Source of the DNA: Clostridia bacterium | Lineage (GTDB): Bacteria; Bacillota; Clostridia; Oscillospirales; Acutalibacteraceae | DNA length: 64,000 nt | Assembly (NCBI GenBank): GCA_017410605.1 | Contig: JAFQQN010000021.1 | Location: 1 to 64,000 of the forward strand | Direction of reading: 5' to 3' | In this document: positions 54,426-61,395 of the stretch, one piece after another | How positions within the stretch are numbered: the first letter of the stretch is position 1 | How the letters are laid out: each line of letters begins with the position of its first letter | Notes under the pieces: generated by a model | What the model was told of the DNA's origin: nothing | Seen by the model: only the letters and a program-made list of their open reading frames with translations | Databases searched by the model: none | Position numbers and translations under genes: made by a program

Positions 54426-55049
54426 CTATATCTGCTTTTTGGTTATAGTCTTTTCTAATATACCTATAATTGCCGTAACCGATTTTGAGGGTGACATAAT
54501 AAGGCTGTCATTTAGGCTAAGGCCAATTTGTTTATAACAGCCTAAAAATGAAAAAATTTCCTTTTGAAAGCTTAATGGTAAGTCGCCATAACCCGGACTG
54601 AAACGAGGCTTAAGAGATATATCCACAGAGCTTTGTTTTGTAATATATTCTTCGAATTTATTACAAAGAGCCTCAATTCTTTCTGCGCCTAAGGCTTGAA
54701 GCATTACTGCAAGGGCAGGGGAGGTTTTTGTAGCCTTTGCGATAAGTCGGTCCATGTTTAAGCCTATAGTAGCGGCAAAAATGTAGGCGTAACCGCAGCC
54801 CACAAGGCATTTTGTAAGATGCAGTGAATGCGTTTTAGCAAAGCTTAAATCAACATATTCATCATTTATTTTTATGGGTACCTTACAAAAACAAACCGAA
54901 TAGGTTAGCTTACCCTCGGTTTGCTTAAGAGCTTCATTAAAAAGCAGTTCAACCTCCTCACGGGTTTCTTTGCAACCTGCATAGCGCAAAACTTCTTGCT
55001 TATTAATACTGGGTGGTGAAAAGCTTTTTTTATAAACTGTAAATTCCAT
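54426..55049 (-). CDS. Stand-alone MetH reactivation-domain protein
   Basis: A 207-aa protein matching the B12-dependent methionine synthase activation domain: it has RFSPGYGDLPL (about 157-167) and LNDSLIMSPSKSVTAIIGI near the end, which in E. coli MetH bind S-adenosylmethionine for reductive methylation of oxidised cobalamin. Its position between metF and metH strongly supports that role as a partner in trans. The stop and the metF stop-start boundary are adjacent (metF ends one base upstream of its start). Confidence 0.88.
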   Translation of the reverse strand: MEFTVYKKSFSPPSINKQEVLRYAGCKETREEVELLFNEALKQTEGKLTYSVCFCKVPIKINDEYVDLSFAKTHSLHLTKCLVGCGYAYIFAATIGLNMDRLIAKATKTSPALAVMLQALGAERIEALCNKFEEYITKQSSVDISLKPRFSPGYGDLPLSFQKEIFSFLGCYKQIGLSLNDSLIMSPSKSVTAIIGILEKTITKKQI

Positions 55050-55928
55050 TTATTTGCCTACAATCTTTGAAAGATTTTGGGTGATTTTCTCCGCAATGTC
55101 TGGTTTGTTCATAGAATAAACGTGAACAACTGGAATGTTGTTTGCAAAGAGGTCGATTATTTGGTCGGTAGCGTATGCAATACCGGCCTGTTTCATAGCC
55201 TCAGGGTTGCTGCCAAACTTGTCTACAATGCTTTTAAACCTTTGCGGCATAAAAGAGCCGGAAAGCTTTATGGCCCTTTCAATTTGGTTGGCATTGGTGA
55301 TTGGCATAATGCCGGGAATAACAGGAACAGTAATACCGGCCTCCCGAATTTTGTAAAGAAAGTTGTAAAGTAGGTTGTTATCAAAGAACATTTGAGTGGT
55401 AAGAAAATCACACCCTGCATCAACCTTTTCTTTAAGGTATTTTATATCTTCCTTTTGGTTTTTACTTTCGGGGTGAATTTCTGGGTAACAGGCACCGCCT
55501 ATGCAGAAATCACCGTCGCTTTCTCTAAGCTCTTTTATAAGGTCGGTTGCATAGCGGTAATCCCATTTTGCACGGTCACCTTCTTTAAGTGCTTCGGGTA
55601 TATCGCCTCTAAGAGCCATTATGTTTGTTATACCGGCATCAACAATGTCTTTTATTTGATTTTTAACCGTGCTTTTGCTTGAGGAAACACATGTTAAATG
55701 GGCAATGGTGGGAACATCGTAATTCAGCTTAATATTTTTTGCAATGTCTAGGGTGTATTTACTTGTTCCGCCACCGGCACCGTATGTAACGCTCATAAAA
55801 GCGGGTTTGAGTTTAGCAATCTCTTGGGTTGCATTTTTAACACTTTCAAAGGCGGTGTCGGTTTTAGGCGGAAAAACCTCAAAAGATAATGAGGGGGTTT
55901 CCTTAAAAAATAAGTCTGTAATTTTCAT
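55050..55928 (-). CDS. metF: Methylenetetrahydrofolate reductase
   Basis: MetF reduces methylene-THF to methyl-THF, the donor for MetH. The 292-aa FAD enzyme begins with LSFEVFPPKTD (catalytic Glu), followed by SVTYGAGGGTS, NIMALRGDIP and PGIMPITN. Length and motifs are typical. It lies in the middle of the cysK-metA-metF-metH run. Confidence 0.95.
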   Translation of the reverse strand: MKITDLFFKETPSLSFEVFPPKTDTAFESVKNATQEIAKLKPAFMSVTYGAGGGTSKYTLDIAKNIKLNYDVPTIAHLTCVSSSKSTVKNQIKDIVDAGITNIMALRGDIPEALKEGDRAKWDYRYATDLIKELRESDGDFCIGGACYPEIHPESKNQKEDIKYLKEKVDAGCDFLTTQMFFDNNLLYNFLYKIREAGITVPVIPGIMPITNANQIERAIKLSGSFMPQRFKSIVDKFGSNPEAMKQAGIAYATDQIIDLFANNIPVVHVYSMNKPDIAEKITQNLSKIVGK

Positions 55929-55937
55929 TTTTCAGTC

Positions 55938-56870
55938 CTACGGTTGAATTTCAAATTTTTCCATTTTGTTTAAATCGTATGGGGTTGCCTGATAAACAAA
56001 GTAGTTAAGCCAGTTAGAATATAAAAGGTTTGCACCCGAACGCCAAGAGCAAACAGGGGGCTTAGTGTCGTCGTCGTTGGGAAAATAGTTTTTTGGAGGC
56101 TTAATAGGAAGCCCGGCGTCTTTATCTCGGCGGTATTCCTTGTCTAAGGTTTCGGCATCATACTCTGAATGGCCTGTTATAAAAATTTGACGGCCTCCGT
56201 GGGTAGAAAAGGCATAAACTCCGGCCTCGTCACTTTCTGCCAAAATTTTAAGTGAATCTATTTTAGCAATATCTTCTTTTCTTATTGTGGTATGGCGAGA
56301 GTGGGGAACCTTAAAAACATCATCAAATCCGCGGAAAAGAATAGAACCCTTGTGGGTAACCTTGTGGTCAAATACACCAAATAGCTTTTCTTTAAGGGGG
56401 ACTTTGTCAACACCATAATGGTAATAAAGGGCTGCTTGGGCGGCCCAACAAATGTGGAAGGTGCTGTAGACGTGGGTTTTTGTCCATTCCATAATGTCGC
56501 AAAGCTCTTTCCAATATTCAACTTCTTCAAATGGCATTTGTTCTACCGGTGCGCCTGTAATTATCATACCGTCAAAAAATTCGTTTTTAACATCATTAAA
56601 GCTTTTATAAAAGGCCAACATATGCTCCATAGCGGTGTTTTTAGGAACACGGCCAACCGCTAAAAGCTCGGTCTCAATTTGAAGTGGGGTGTTTCCCAAC
56701 ATTCTTGCAAGTTGAGTTTCGGTAGTTATTTTAGTCGGCATAAGATTCAAAATTAAAATTCTTAAAGGTCGAATATCCTGAGTGTTGGCCCTTTCGTTGG
56801 TAATAACAAAAATATTTTCGTTTTGAAGCACCTGGGTTGCAGGTAAATTCGCCGGTATTTTAATTGGCAT
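55938..56870 (-). CDS. metA: Homoserine O-acyltransferase, probably acetyl-CoA specific
   Basis: MetA acylates homoserine for methionine synthesis. The 310-aa protein has the catalytic Cys in [10 protein letters not shown] (Cys141), the His in STHGGRQIF and the Glu in GHSEYD. In GAPVEQM (about 106-112) the residue that sets CoA choice is Glu, as in acetyl-CoA-using enzymes, rather than the Gly of E. coli, so the product is probably O-acetylhomoserine. It sits next to cysK, whose family can use such activated substrates. Confidence 0.93.
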   Translation of the reverse strand: MPIKIPANLPATQVLQNENIFVITNERANTQDIRPLRILILNLMPTKITTETQLARMLGNTPLQIETELLAVGRVPKNTAMEHMLAFYKSFNDVKNEFFDGMIITGAPVEQMPFEEVEYWKELCDIMEWTKTHVYSTFHICWAAQAALYYHYGVDKVPLKEKLFGVFDHKVTHKGSILFRGFDDVFKVPHSRHTTIRKEDIAKIDSLKILAESDEAGVYAFSTHGGRQIFITGHSEYDAETLDKEYRRDKDAGLPIKPPKNYFPNDDDTKPPVCSWRSGANLLYSNWLNYFVYQATPYDLNKMEKFEIQP

Positions 56871-56906
56871 AAATAATCACTCTTTTCAAATAAGCATTAT
56901 TAATAA

Positions 56907-57836
56907 TTAATCAAAAAGTGGGGTTGAAAGATAGCGGTCGCCGGTATCGGGCAGTAAAACAACAATTGTTTTGCCTTTGTTTTCTTCCAGTTTAGCAAGT
57001 TCACAGGCTGCCCAAAGCGCAGCACCCGAAGAAATGCCAACAAGAATGCCTTCTTTTTTACCCATCAGCCTTGCAAGATGAAAGCTATCTTCTAATGTGG
57101 CTGTCATAATGCTGTCATAAACAGAGGTATCAAGAATTTCCGGCACAAACCCGGCGCCAATACCTTGAATACCGTGCGCCCCGGAAACGCCCTTTGACAA
57201 AACAGGTGAGTCGGATGGTTCAACAGCAATAACCTTAATTTTTTTATTTTTTGATTTTAAATATCTGCCGGTGCCGGTAATTGTTCCTCCGGTTCCAACA
57301 CCTGCTACAAAATAATCAATTTCACCGTTAGTATCCTCAAAAATTTCGGGACCCGTGGTTTTAAAATGAGCTTTAGCATTATCCGGGTTTATAAACTGAC
57401 CGGGTACAAAGCTGTTTGGGGTTTCTTTTGCAAGGCTTTCAGCCTTTTCAATGGCGCCGGTCATACCCTTTTTGCCATCGGTTAAAACAACCTGAGCGCC
57501 ATAGGCCTCCATTATTTTAATTCGTTCAACCGACATTGTGTCAGGCATAACTATAATAATTTTATACCCCTTTGAGGCGGCAATGGCGGCAAGACCAATA
57601 CCGGTATTTCCGGAGGTAGGTTCAATAATAACACCGCCCGGTTTTAAGGCTCCGCTTTTTTCAGCCTGTTCTATCATTTCTTTGCCAACACGGTCCTTAA
57701 CAGAACCGGCTGGATTAAGATATTCAAGCTTAGCGATAAGCTTTGCTTTAAGTTTAAGTTCTTTCTCTATATTTTTAAGCTCTAAAAGAGGGGTTTTACC
57801 CACAAGTTGAGAAACATCTGAAAAAATATTCTTCAT
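56907..57836 (-). CDS. cysK: Cysteine synthase A (O-acetylserine sulfhydrylase)
   Basis: CysK makes cysteine from O-acetylserine and sulfide using PLP. The 309-aa protein has the PLP lysine in NPAGSVKDR (Lys47), the substrate loop TSGNTG (74-79) and the phosphate loop GTGGTITGTG. The C-terminus ends RYLSTPLFD, as in CysK. As first gene of a methionine operon it could also help in sulfhydrylation of O-acetylhomoserine, but that is speculation. Confidence 0.93.
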   Translation of the reverse strand: MKNIFSDVSQLVGKTPLLELKNIEKELKLKAKLIAKLEYLNPAGSVKDRVGKEMIEQAEKSGALKPGGVIIEPTSGNTGIGLAAIAASKGYKIIIVMPDTMSVERIKIMEAYGAQVVLTDGKKGMTGAIEKAESLAKETPNSFVPGQFINPDNAKAHFKTTGPEIFEDTNGEIDYFVAGVGTGGTITGTGRYLKSKNKKIKVIAVEPSDSPVLSKGVSGAHGIQGIGAGFVPEILDTSVYDSIMTATLEDSFHLARLMGKKEGILVGISSGAALWAACELAKLEENKGKTIVVLLPDTGDRYLSTPLFD

Positions 57837-57866
57837 AAAATTACCTCATAAAAAATTCTTCATTTA

Positions 57867-57895
57867 ATTATACCTTTAATAAAAAACCTTGTCAA
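57867..57895 (-). promoter_or_regulatory. Promoter of the cysK-met operon
   Basis: On the minus strand TTGACA (57890-57895) and TATAAT (57867-57872) with 17 bases between. The leader is about 25 bases, so there is no room for a SAM riboswitch or T-box. Confidence 0.8.
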
Positions 57896-57977
57896 TAATA
57901 AAGGCTAATTTTGTAGTTATACTTTTGATAGAAATTTTTTCAAAAAAATTAAATCAGAAAAAATTCTAAAAAGTGCT

Positions 57978-58005
57978 TGACTTTTAATAAAAAAGTGTTA
58001 TACTA
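57978..58005 (+). promoter_or_regulatory. Promoter of tRNA-Gln
   Basis: TTGACT (57978-57983) and TATACT (58000-58005) with 16 bases between, 16 bases before the tRNA. Confidence 0.75.
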
Positions 58006-58021
58006 ATATTTGTTCTGATTT

Positions 58022-58095
58022 TGCGGAATTGTGTAAGGGTAGCACGACAGACTCTGACTCTGTTTGTCTGGGTTCGAATCCTAGTTCCGCAGCCA
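58022..58095 (+). tRNA. tRNA-Gln(CUG)
   Basis: A 74-base cloverleaf including CCA. Acceptor TGCGGAA (58022-58028) pairs with TTCCGCA (58085-58091); anticodon stem ACAGA pairs with TCTGT around loop CTCTGAC, so the anticodon is CTG, which reads CAG for glutamine. The T arm CTGGG-TTCGAAT-CCTAG has one G-T pair. The CCA end is encoded. It has its own promoter and terminator and marks the left edge of the second accessory patch. Confidence 0.93.
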
Positions 58096-58100
58096 AAAAA

Positions 58101-58130
58101 AGAGAAGCTTGAAAAAGCTTCTCTTTTTTT
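58101..58130 (+). terminator. Terminator after tRNA-Gln
   Basis: AGAGAAGCTT pairs with AAGCTTCTCT around GAAA, with seven T after it. Confidence 0.85.
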
Positions 58131-58132
58131 AT

Positions 58133-58300
58133 CCAATCCGAAGGATTGGCATGTAATCTCGCGTAAGCGAGGATGTAATCCGTTTGCAATGCAAACGGTA
58201 TGTCATCAAAGCGTAAGCTTTGTATGTTTCTTCCCTTCGGATTGATTATATGCATTTCTTCGAAATGATTACATACCGCAACAAGTTGCGGATTACATAC
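58133..58300. repeat. Hairpin array C with complementary spacer words
   Basis: Six or more perfect small hairpins alternate with a 10-base word. Hairpins: CCAATCC/GGATTGG (58133-58149), CTCGC/GCGAG (58158-58171), CGTTTGC/GCAAACG (58181-58197), AAAGC/GCTTT (58208-58221), ATTTC/GAAAT (58254-58266), CGCAAC/GTTGCG (58277-58290). Left-half words are CATGTAATC (58150), GATGTAATC (58172), GTATGTCATC (58198); right-half words are the complement, GATTATATGC (58244) and GATTACATAC (58267 and 58291). CAATCCGAAG (58134) also pairs with CTTCGGATTG (58235). It has the same plan as array B. Confidence 0.8.
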
Positions 58301-58311
58301 ATGGCTCCGCC

Positions 58312-58340
58312 TTGATTTGTTTATGGTTTTTTGCTATACT
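58312..58340 (+). promoter_or_regulatory. Compact promoter after array C
   Basis: TTGATT (58312-58317) and TATACT (58335-58340), 17 bases apart, 19 bases before the start codon; the mRNA leader holds little beyond the ribosome site GAGGTGAG. Compare 4490-4518. Confidence 0.7.
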
Positions 58341-58359
58341 TGTTATATGAGGTGAGAAT

Positions 58360-58716
58360 ATGAAAGATAATCCGTTGCTTAAAAATGCTGAACAGTTGGC
58401 GATTGATATTGAATCTCTTTGCAAAACTTTAGAACACAAAGGCAATTCTAATATTATTTTTCAAATCAGGAAATCCTCATCAAGTGTTTTTGCCAATATT
58501 ACCGAAGCGCAATATCCTCAAAGCTTACCCGATATGCTTTCTAAATTAAAAATCGCTCGCAAAGAATGTGTCGAAACAGAGAGTTGGTTGAAACTTATAT
58601 GTTCTAACAATTCCATTGATGAAGAAACTTTTAAAAAACATAGAAATCTTTGCGGTAGAATACAAAGAATGTTAACATCTTCTTGTATTACAATTGAAAA
58701 GAAAATTGGTGGGTGA
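58360..58716 (+). CDS. Four-helix bundle protein (S23 / Avd-like)
   Basis: A 118-aa helical protein with the family pattern: LAIDIESLCKTLEHKGNSNIIFQIRKSSSSVFANITEAQ, then KIARKECVETESWLKL and a final helix with CGRIQRMLTSSC. Such proteins form pentameric four-helix bundles; relatives include the intervening-sequence protein of 23S rRNA and Avd of diversity-generating retroelements. No reverse transcriptase or variable-repeat pair is in this window, so it is an orphan copy. It lies directly behind hairpin array C and its compact promoter, and its stop is 4 bases before the next gene. Confidence 0.85.
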   Translation: MKDNPLLKNAEQLAIDIESLCKTLEHKGNSNIIFQIRKSSSSVFANITEAQYPQSLPDMLSKLKIARKECVETESWLKLICSNNSIDEETFKKHRNLCGRIQRMLTSSCITIEKKIGG

Positions 58717-58720
58717 TTTT

Positions 58721-59326
58721 ATGAAAGCGATACTATTTGATTTTGATGGTGTTTTAACTATTGATAAATACGGGTCAGATTCGATTTTAAGATATCTTGA
58801 TGAAAATACGGACGTATCAATTGAAGTATTAAAAAAAGAATATTATAGACTAAATAAAGGATTGCTCTACGGTGAATATACACATAAAGATGTTTGGAAT
58901 GAATATTGTGCTAATGTAAATGCTGAAATAGATTTTCAAATATTGGTTGATTCTTTTATAAATACTCCTCTTGATAATGAAATGATTTCCATAGTTAAAG
59001 AGTTGAAGGAAAAGCACTTAATAGGTATGATTACAGATAATAAGGTTGACAGAATTGATACAATACTAAAACATCATTGTTTAACTGATTTATTTGATAC
59101 AGTAACTGTTTCAGCACAGTGCAAGTGTGGAAAAAATGATAGAAAAATTTTTGATATTACATTAGAGGCTTTAAATATTGAGCCTAGCGAGTGTGTGTTT
59201 ATTGATAATTCCGAAAAGAATTTAATCGTTCCTAATGAAATGGGTATTCATACTATTTTGTTTGATGACAAAAAAAGAGATTTTAATGAATTTAACAAAA
59301 AACTTTCCGAATTGCTGAAATATTAA
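58721..59326 (+). CDS. HAD-family hydrolase
   Basis: A 201-aa haloacid dehalogenase-like hydrolase. Motif I is FDFDGVLTIDKYG (near residue 6), motif II is the GMITDNK segment about residue 105, motif III Lys is in KCGKNDRKIF, and motif IV is VFIDNSEKNL. The ATG at 58721 is chosen for the GGTGG site upstream; an in-frame ATG at 58694 lies inside the previous gene. It forms a two-gene unit with the four-helix bundle protein. The substrate is unknown. Confidence 0.82.
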   Translation: MKAILFDFDGVLTIDKYGSDSILRYLDENTDVSIEVLKKEYYRLNKGLLYGEYTHKDVWNEYCANVNAEIDFQILVDSFINTPLDNEMISIVKELKEKHLIGMITDNKVDRIDTILKHHCLTDLFDTVTVSAQCKCGKNDRKIFDITLEALNIEPSECVFIDNSEKNLIVPNEMGIHTILFDDKKRDFNEFNKKLSELLKY

Positions 59327-59327
59327 T

Positions 59328-59370
59328 GAAAATCAGGCTTTTAGACCGGTTCTGTTTTGAGTGTCGGTCC
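59328..59370 (+). repeat. Dispersed 43-bp repeat, copy 2
   Basis: It matches 4257-4299 at 39 of 43 bases by eye, with hairpin arms GACCG and CGGTC. It starts right after the HAD gene stop and precedes a terminator. Confidence 0.75.
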
Positions 59371-59373
59371 AAA

Positions 59374-59407
59374 AAAACACTCGTTCTTTTGAACGGGTGT
59401 TTTTTTA
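59374..59407 (+). terminator. Terminator after the HAD gene
   Basis: ACACTCGTTC pairs with GAACGGGTGT around TTTT, followed by a T-run. It shares the CGTTC/GAACG core with the terminator at 4304-4337. Confidence 0.85.
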
Positions 59408-59435
59408 TTTATTTGGTCTTTTATGATATTTTTAC

Positions 59436-59464
59436 TTGAATATTATGCTTTTTTGGAGTATAAT
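59436..59464 (+). promoter_or_regulatory. miaB promoter
   Basis: TTGAAT (59436-59441) and TATAAT (59459-59464), 17 bases apart. Confidence 0.7.
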
Positions 59465-59508
59465 ATATGTTGATTATATATGCAGTTTAAATATGAAGGA
59501 GTTTTAGG

Positions 59509-60921
59509 GTGAACGAGGTAGTATTTAACCGTTATCCCAAAGAACAGAATGAATATTCTGCTCTTGTTAAAGAAATTAATAAACAAAAATTCAAAACAGA
59601 ACCGCTTGCAATGGTGGTTACATATGGTTGCCAACAAAATGTTAGTGACAGCGAAAGAATTAAGGGTATGCTGTTACAAATGGGCTTTGATTTTACCGAA
59701 GATGCAGAAGCCGCCGACCTTATTATTTTTAATACATGTGCCGTTCGTGAACATGCTGAGGATAGGGTTTTCGGTAATGTTGGCGCCCTTAAGCATTATA
59801 AACGCCGTAATCCTAATAAAATTATTGGTATTTGCGGTTGTATGGCTCAGCAGGAAATTGTTAAGGAAAGAATTAGAAAAAGCTATCCTTATGTTGACTT
59901 GCTGTTTGGCACCCATGTGCAATACCGTCTGCCTGAATTTTTGTACAGGCTTTATACCGGCAATGAACGAATTTTTGAAACCTCTATGGAACAGAGCGTG
60001 GTTGTTGAAGATGTTCCAATAAAAAGGGACGGAACCTTTAAGGGCTGGTTGCCTATAATGTATGGATGTAATAATTTTTGTACCTATTGCATTGTACCAT
60101 ATGTAAGGGGCAGAGAGAGGTCCAGAGATTATACCGAAATTTTAAAAGAAGCAAGGCAAATGGTAAAGGATGGATTTAAGGATATTACCTTGCTTGGTCA
60201 AAATGTTAATTCTTATAGATCGCCTGTTTTGTCTGACTCGGGTGAGGAAATAGATTTTCCAAGGCTTCTTCGAATGATAAACGATATTCCCGGTGATTTT
60301 CGAATACGCTTTATGACATCACACCCTAAGGACTGTTCTGAGCAATTGCTTTTGGCAATGAGGGACTGTGAAAAAGTTGCTAAGCATTTGCATTTGCCTT
60401 TTCAGTGTGGTTCTACCAGAGTTTTAGAAAAAATGAACAGAAGATATACAAGAGAGGGATATTTAAAGCTCATAAAAACCGCTAAAGAGTTAATGCCGAA
60501 TTTATCTATTACCAGCGATATTATAGTTGGCTTTCCCGGGGAGACTTATGAAGACTTCCTACAAACTCTCAGCCTTGTGAAAGAGGTTAAATTTTCGGCC
60601 CTGTTTACCTTCATTTTTTCAAGCCGACCGGGAACACCGGCGGCACAAATGGAGGACCCGATAAGCAGGGAAGAAAAGGGAAAATGGTTCAGAGAGCTTT
60701 TAAAGGTTCAAGAAGATATTTCTAAAGAAAACGAAACAAAGTTGGTAGGTAAAACCTTCCGTCTTCTTTGCGATGATTATGGTCGTAAAGAAGGCTATAT
60801 GGCCGGTCATACCGATACAAACATTTGTCTCGAATTTGAGGGCGACTCTTCTTTACTTGGAACATTTGTTGTGGTTGAAACAGAATATGTTGATAATTGC
60901 TTAACCGCAAAACTTATATAA
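59509..60921 (+). CDS. miaB: tRNA-2-methylthio-N6-isopentenyladenosine synthase
   Basis: MiaB adds a methylthio group to i6A37 of tRNAs. The 470-aa protein has the UPF0004 domain with the first cluster Cys in TYGCQQN (Cys41), NTCAVRE and CGCMAQ, the radical-SAM motif CNNFCTYC (about 186-193), and a C-terminal TRAM domain. The start is a GTG at 59509 with AAGGAG upstream. The next genes follow at short distance, so miaB, the ylbF-like gene and mutS may form an operon. Confidence 0.94.
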   Translation: MNEVVFNRYPKEQNEYSALVKEINKQKFKTEPLAMVVTYGCQQNVSDSERIKGMLLQMGFDFTEDAEAADLIIFNTCAVREHAEDRVFGNVGALKHYKRRNPNKIIGICGCMAQQEIVKERIRKSYPYVDLLFGTHVQYRLPEFLYRLYTGNERIFETSMEQSVVVEDVPIKRDGTFKGWLPIMYGCNNFCTYCIVPYVRGRERSRDYTEILKEARQMVKDGFKDITLLGQNVNSYRSPVLSDSGEEIDFPRLLRMINDIPGDFRIRFMTSHPKDCSEQLLLAMRDCEKVAKHLHLPFQCGSTRVLEKMNRRYTREGYLKLIKTAKELMPNLSITSDIIVGFPGETYEDFLQTLSLVKEVKFSALFTFIFSSRPGTPAAQMEDPISREEKGKWFRELLKVQEDISKENETKLVGKTFRLLCDDYGRKEGYMAGHTDTNICLEFEGDSSLLGTFVVVETEYVDNCLTAKLI

Positions 60922-60933
60922 GGAGAATTAATA

Positions 60934-61359
60934 ATGGATATTATTGAAATGACAAGAAAATTAGGTGTAGAAATTCAAAACAGCGATGAATATAAAAAAT
61001 TTGCCGCCGCTAAACTCGCTAATGATGAGGACAAGCAGCTTCAAGAAAACATTGGCAATTTTAACCTTATTCGTATGCAGATAGACCAGTGCCTTACTGA
61101 TGAAAACAATAAGGAAGAAGATAAAGAGGCTCTTCGCTCAAAAATAAATGACCTTAATGTTAAACTTAAGGACCTGTATTCAAAGATTATGGCTAGTGAG
61201 TCTATGGTTAATTATAACGTTGCCAAAACAGAGCTAGATACTTTAGTAAACCAGATTAACGCCATTATTACCCTTACCGTTAACGGTGAAGACCCAATGA
61301 CCTGCCAGATAAGCGAGGGCTGTAGCGGTTCTTGTTCAACCTGCTCAGGCTGTCATTAA
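60934..61359 (+). CDS. YlbF/YmcA family protein with a cysteine-rich tail
   Basis: A 141-aa helical protein. Residues about 1-110 fit the YlbF/YmcA family (IEMTRKLGVEIQNSDEYKKF, later SESMVNYNVAKTELD), which in Bacillus acts with YaaT in an Fe-S complex that affects RNase Y and development. The C-terminus carries Cys124, 130, 134, 137 and 140 followed by His141, which could bind a metal or an Fe-S cluster. Located 12 bases after miaB and 36 before mutS. Confidence 0.8.
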   Translation: MDIIEMTRKLGVEIQNSDEYKKFAAAKLANDEDKQLQENIGNFNLIRMQIDQCLTDENNKEEDKEALRSKINDLNVKLKDLYSKIMASESMVNYNVAKTELDTLVNQINAIITLTVNGEDPMTCQISEGCSGSCSTCSGCH

Positions 61360-61395
61360 GCTTTAAGTCTAAGATTAGTTTTTTAGGAGTGATAA

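Noticed and set aside
57837..57866. SAM riboswitch or T-box before the cysK-met operon
   Set aside because: A perfect promoter leaves only about 25 bases of leader and no conserved core is visible.
58133..58300. CRISPR-like array
   Set aside because: The repeated word is only about 10 bases, turns into its complement half-way, and the segments between are palindromes of varied length, not spacers. No cas gene is in the window.
58360..59407. Diversity-generating retroelement
   Set aside because: The Avd-like protein is present, but no reverse transcriptase, template/variable repeat pair or target gene was found in the window.
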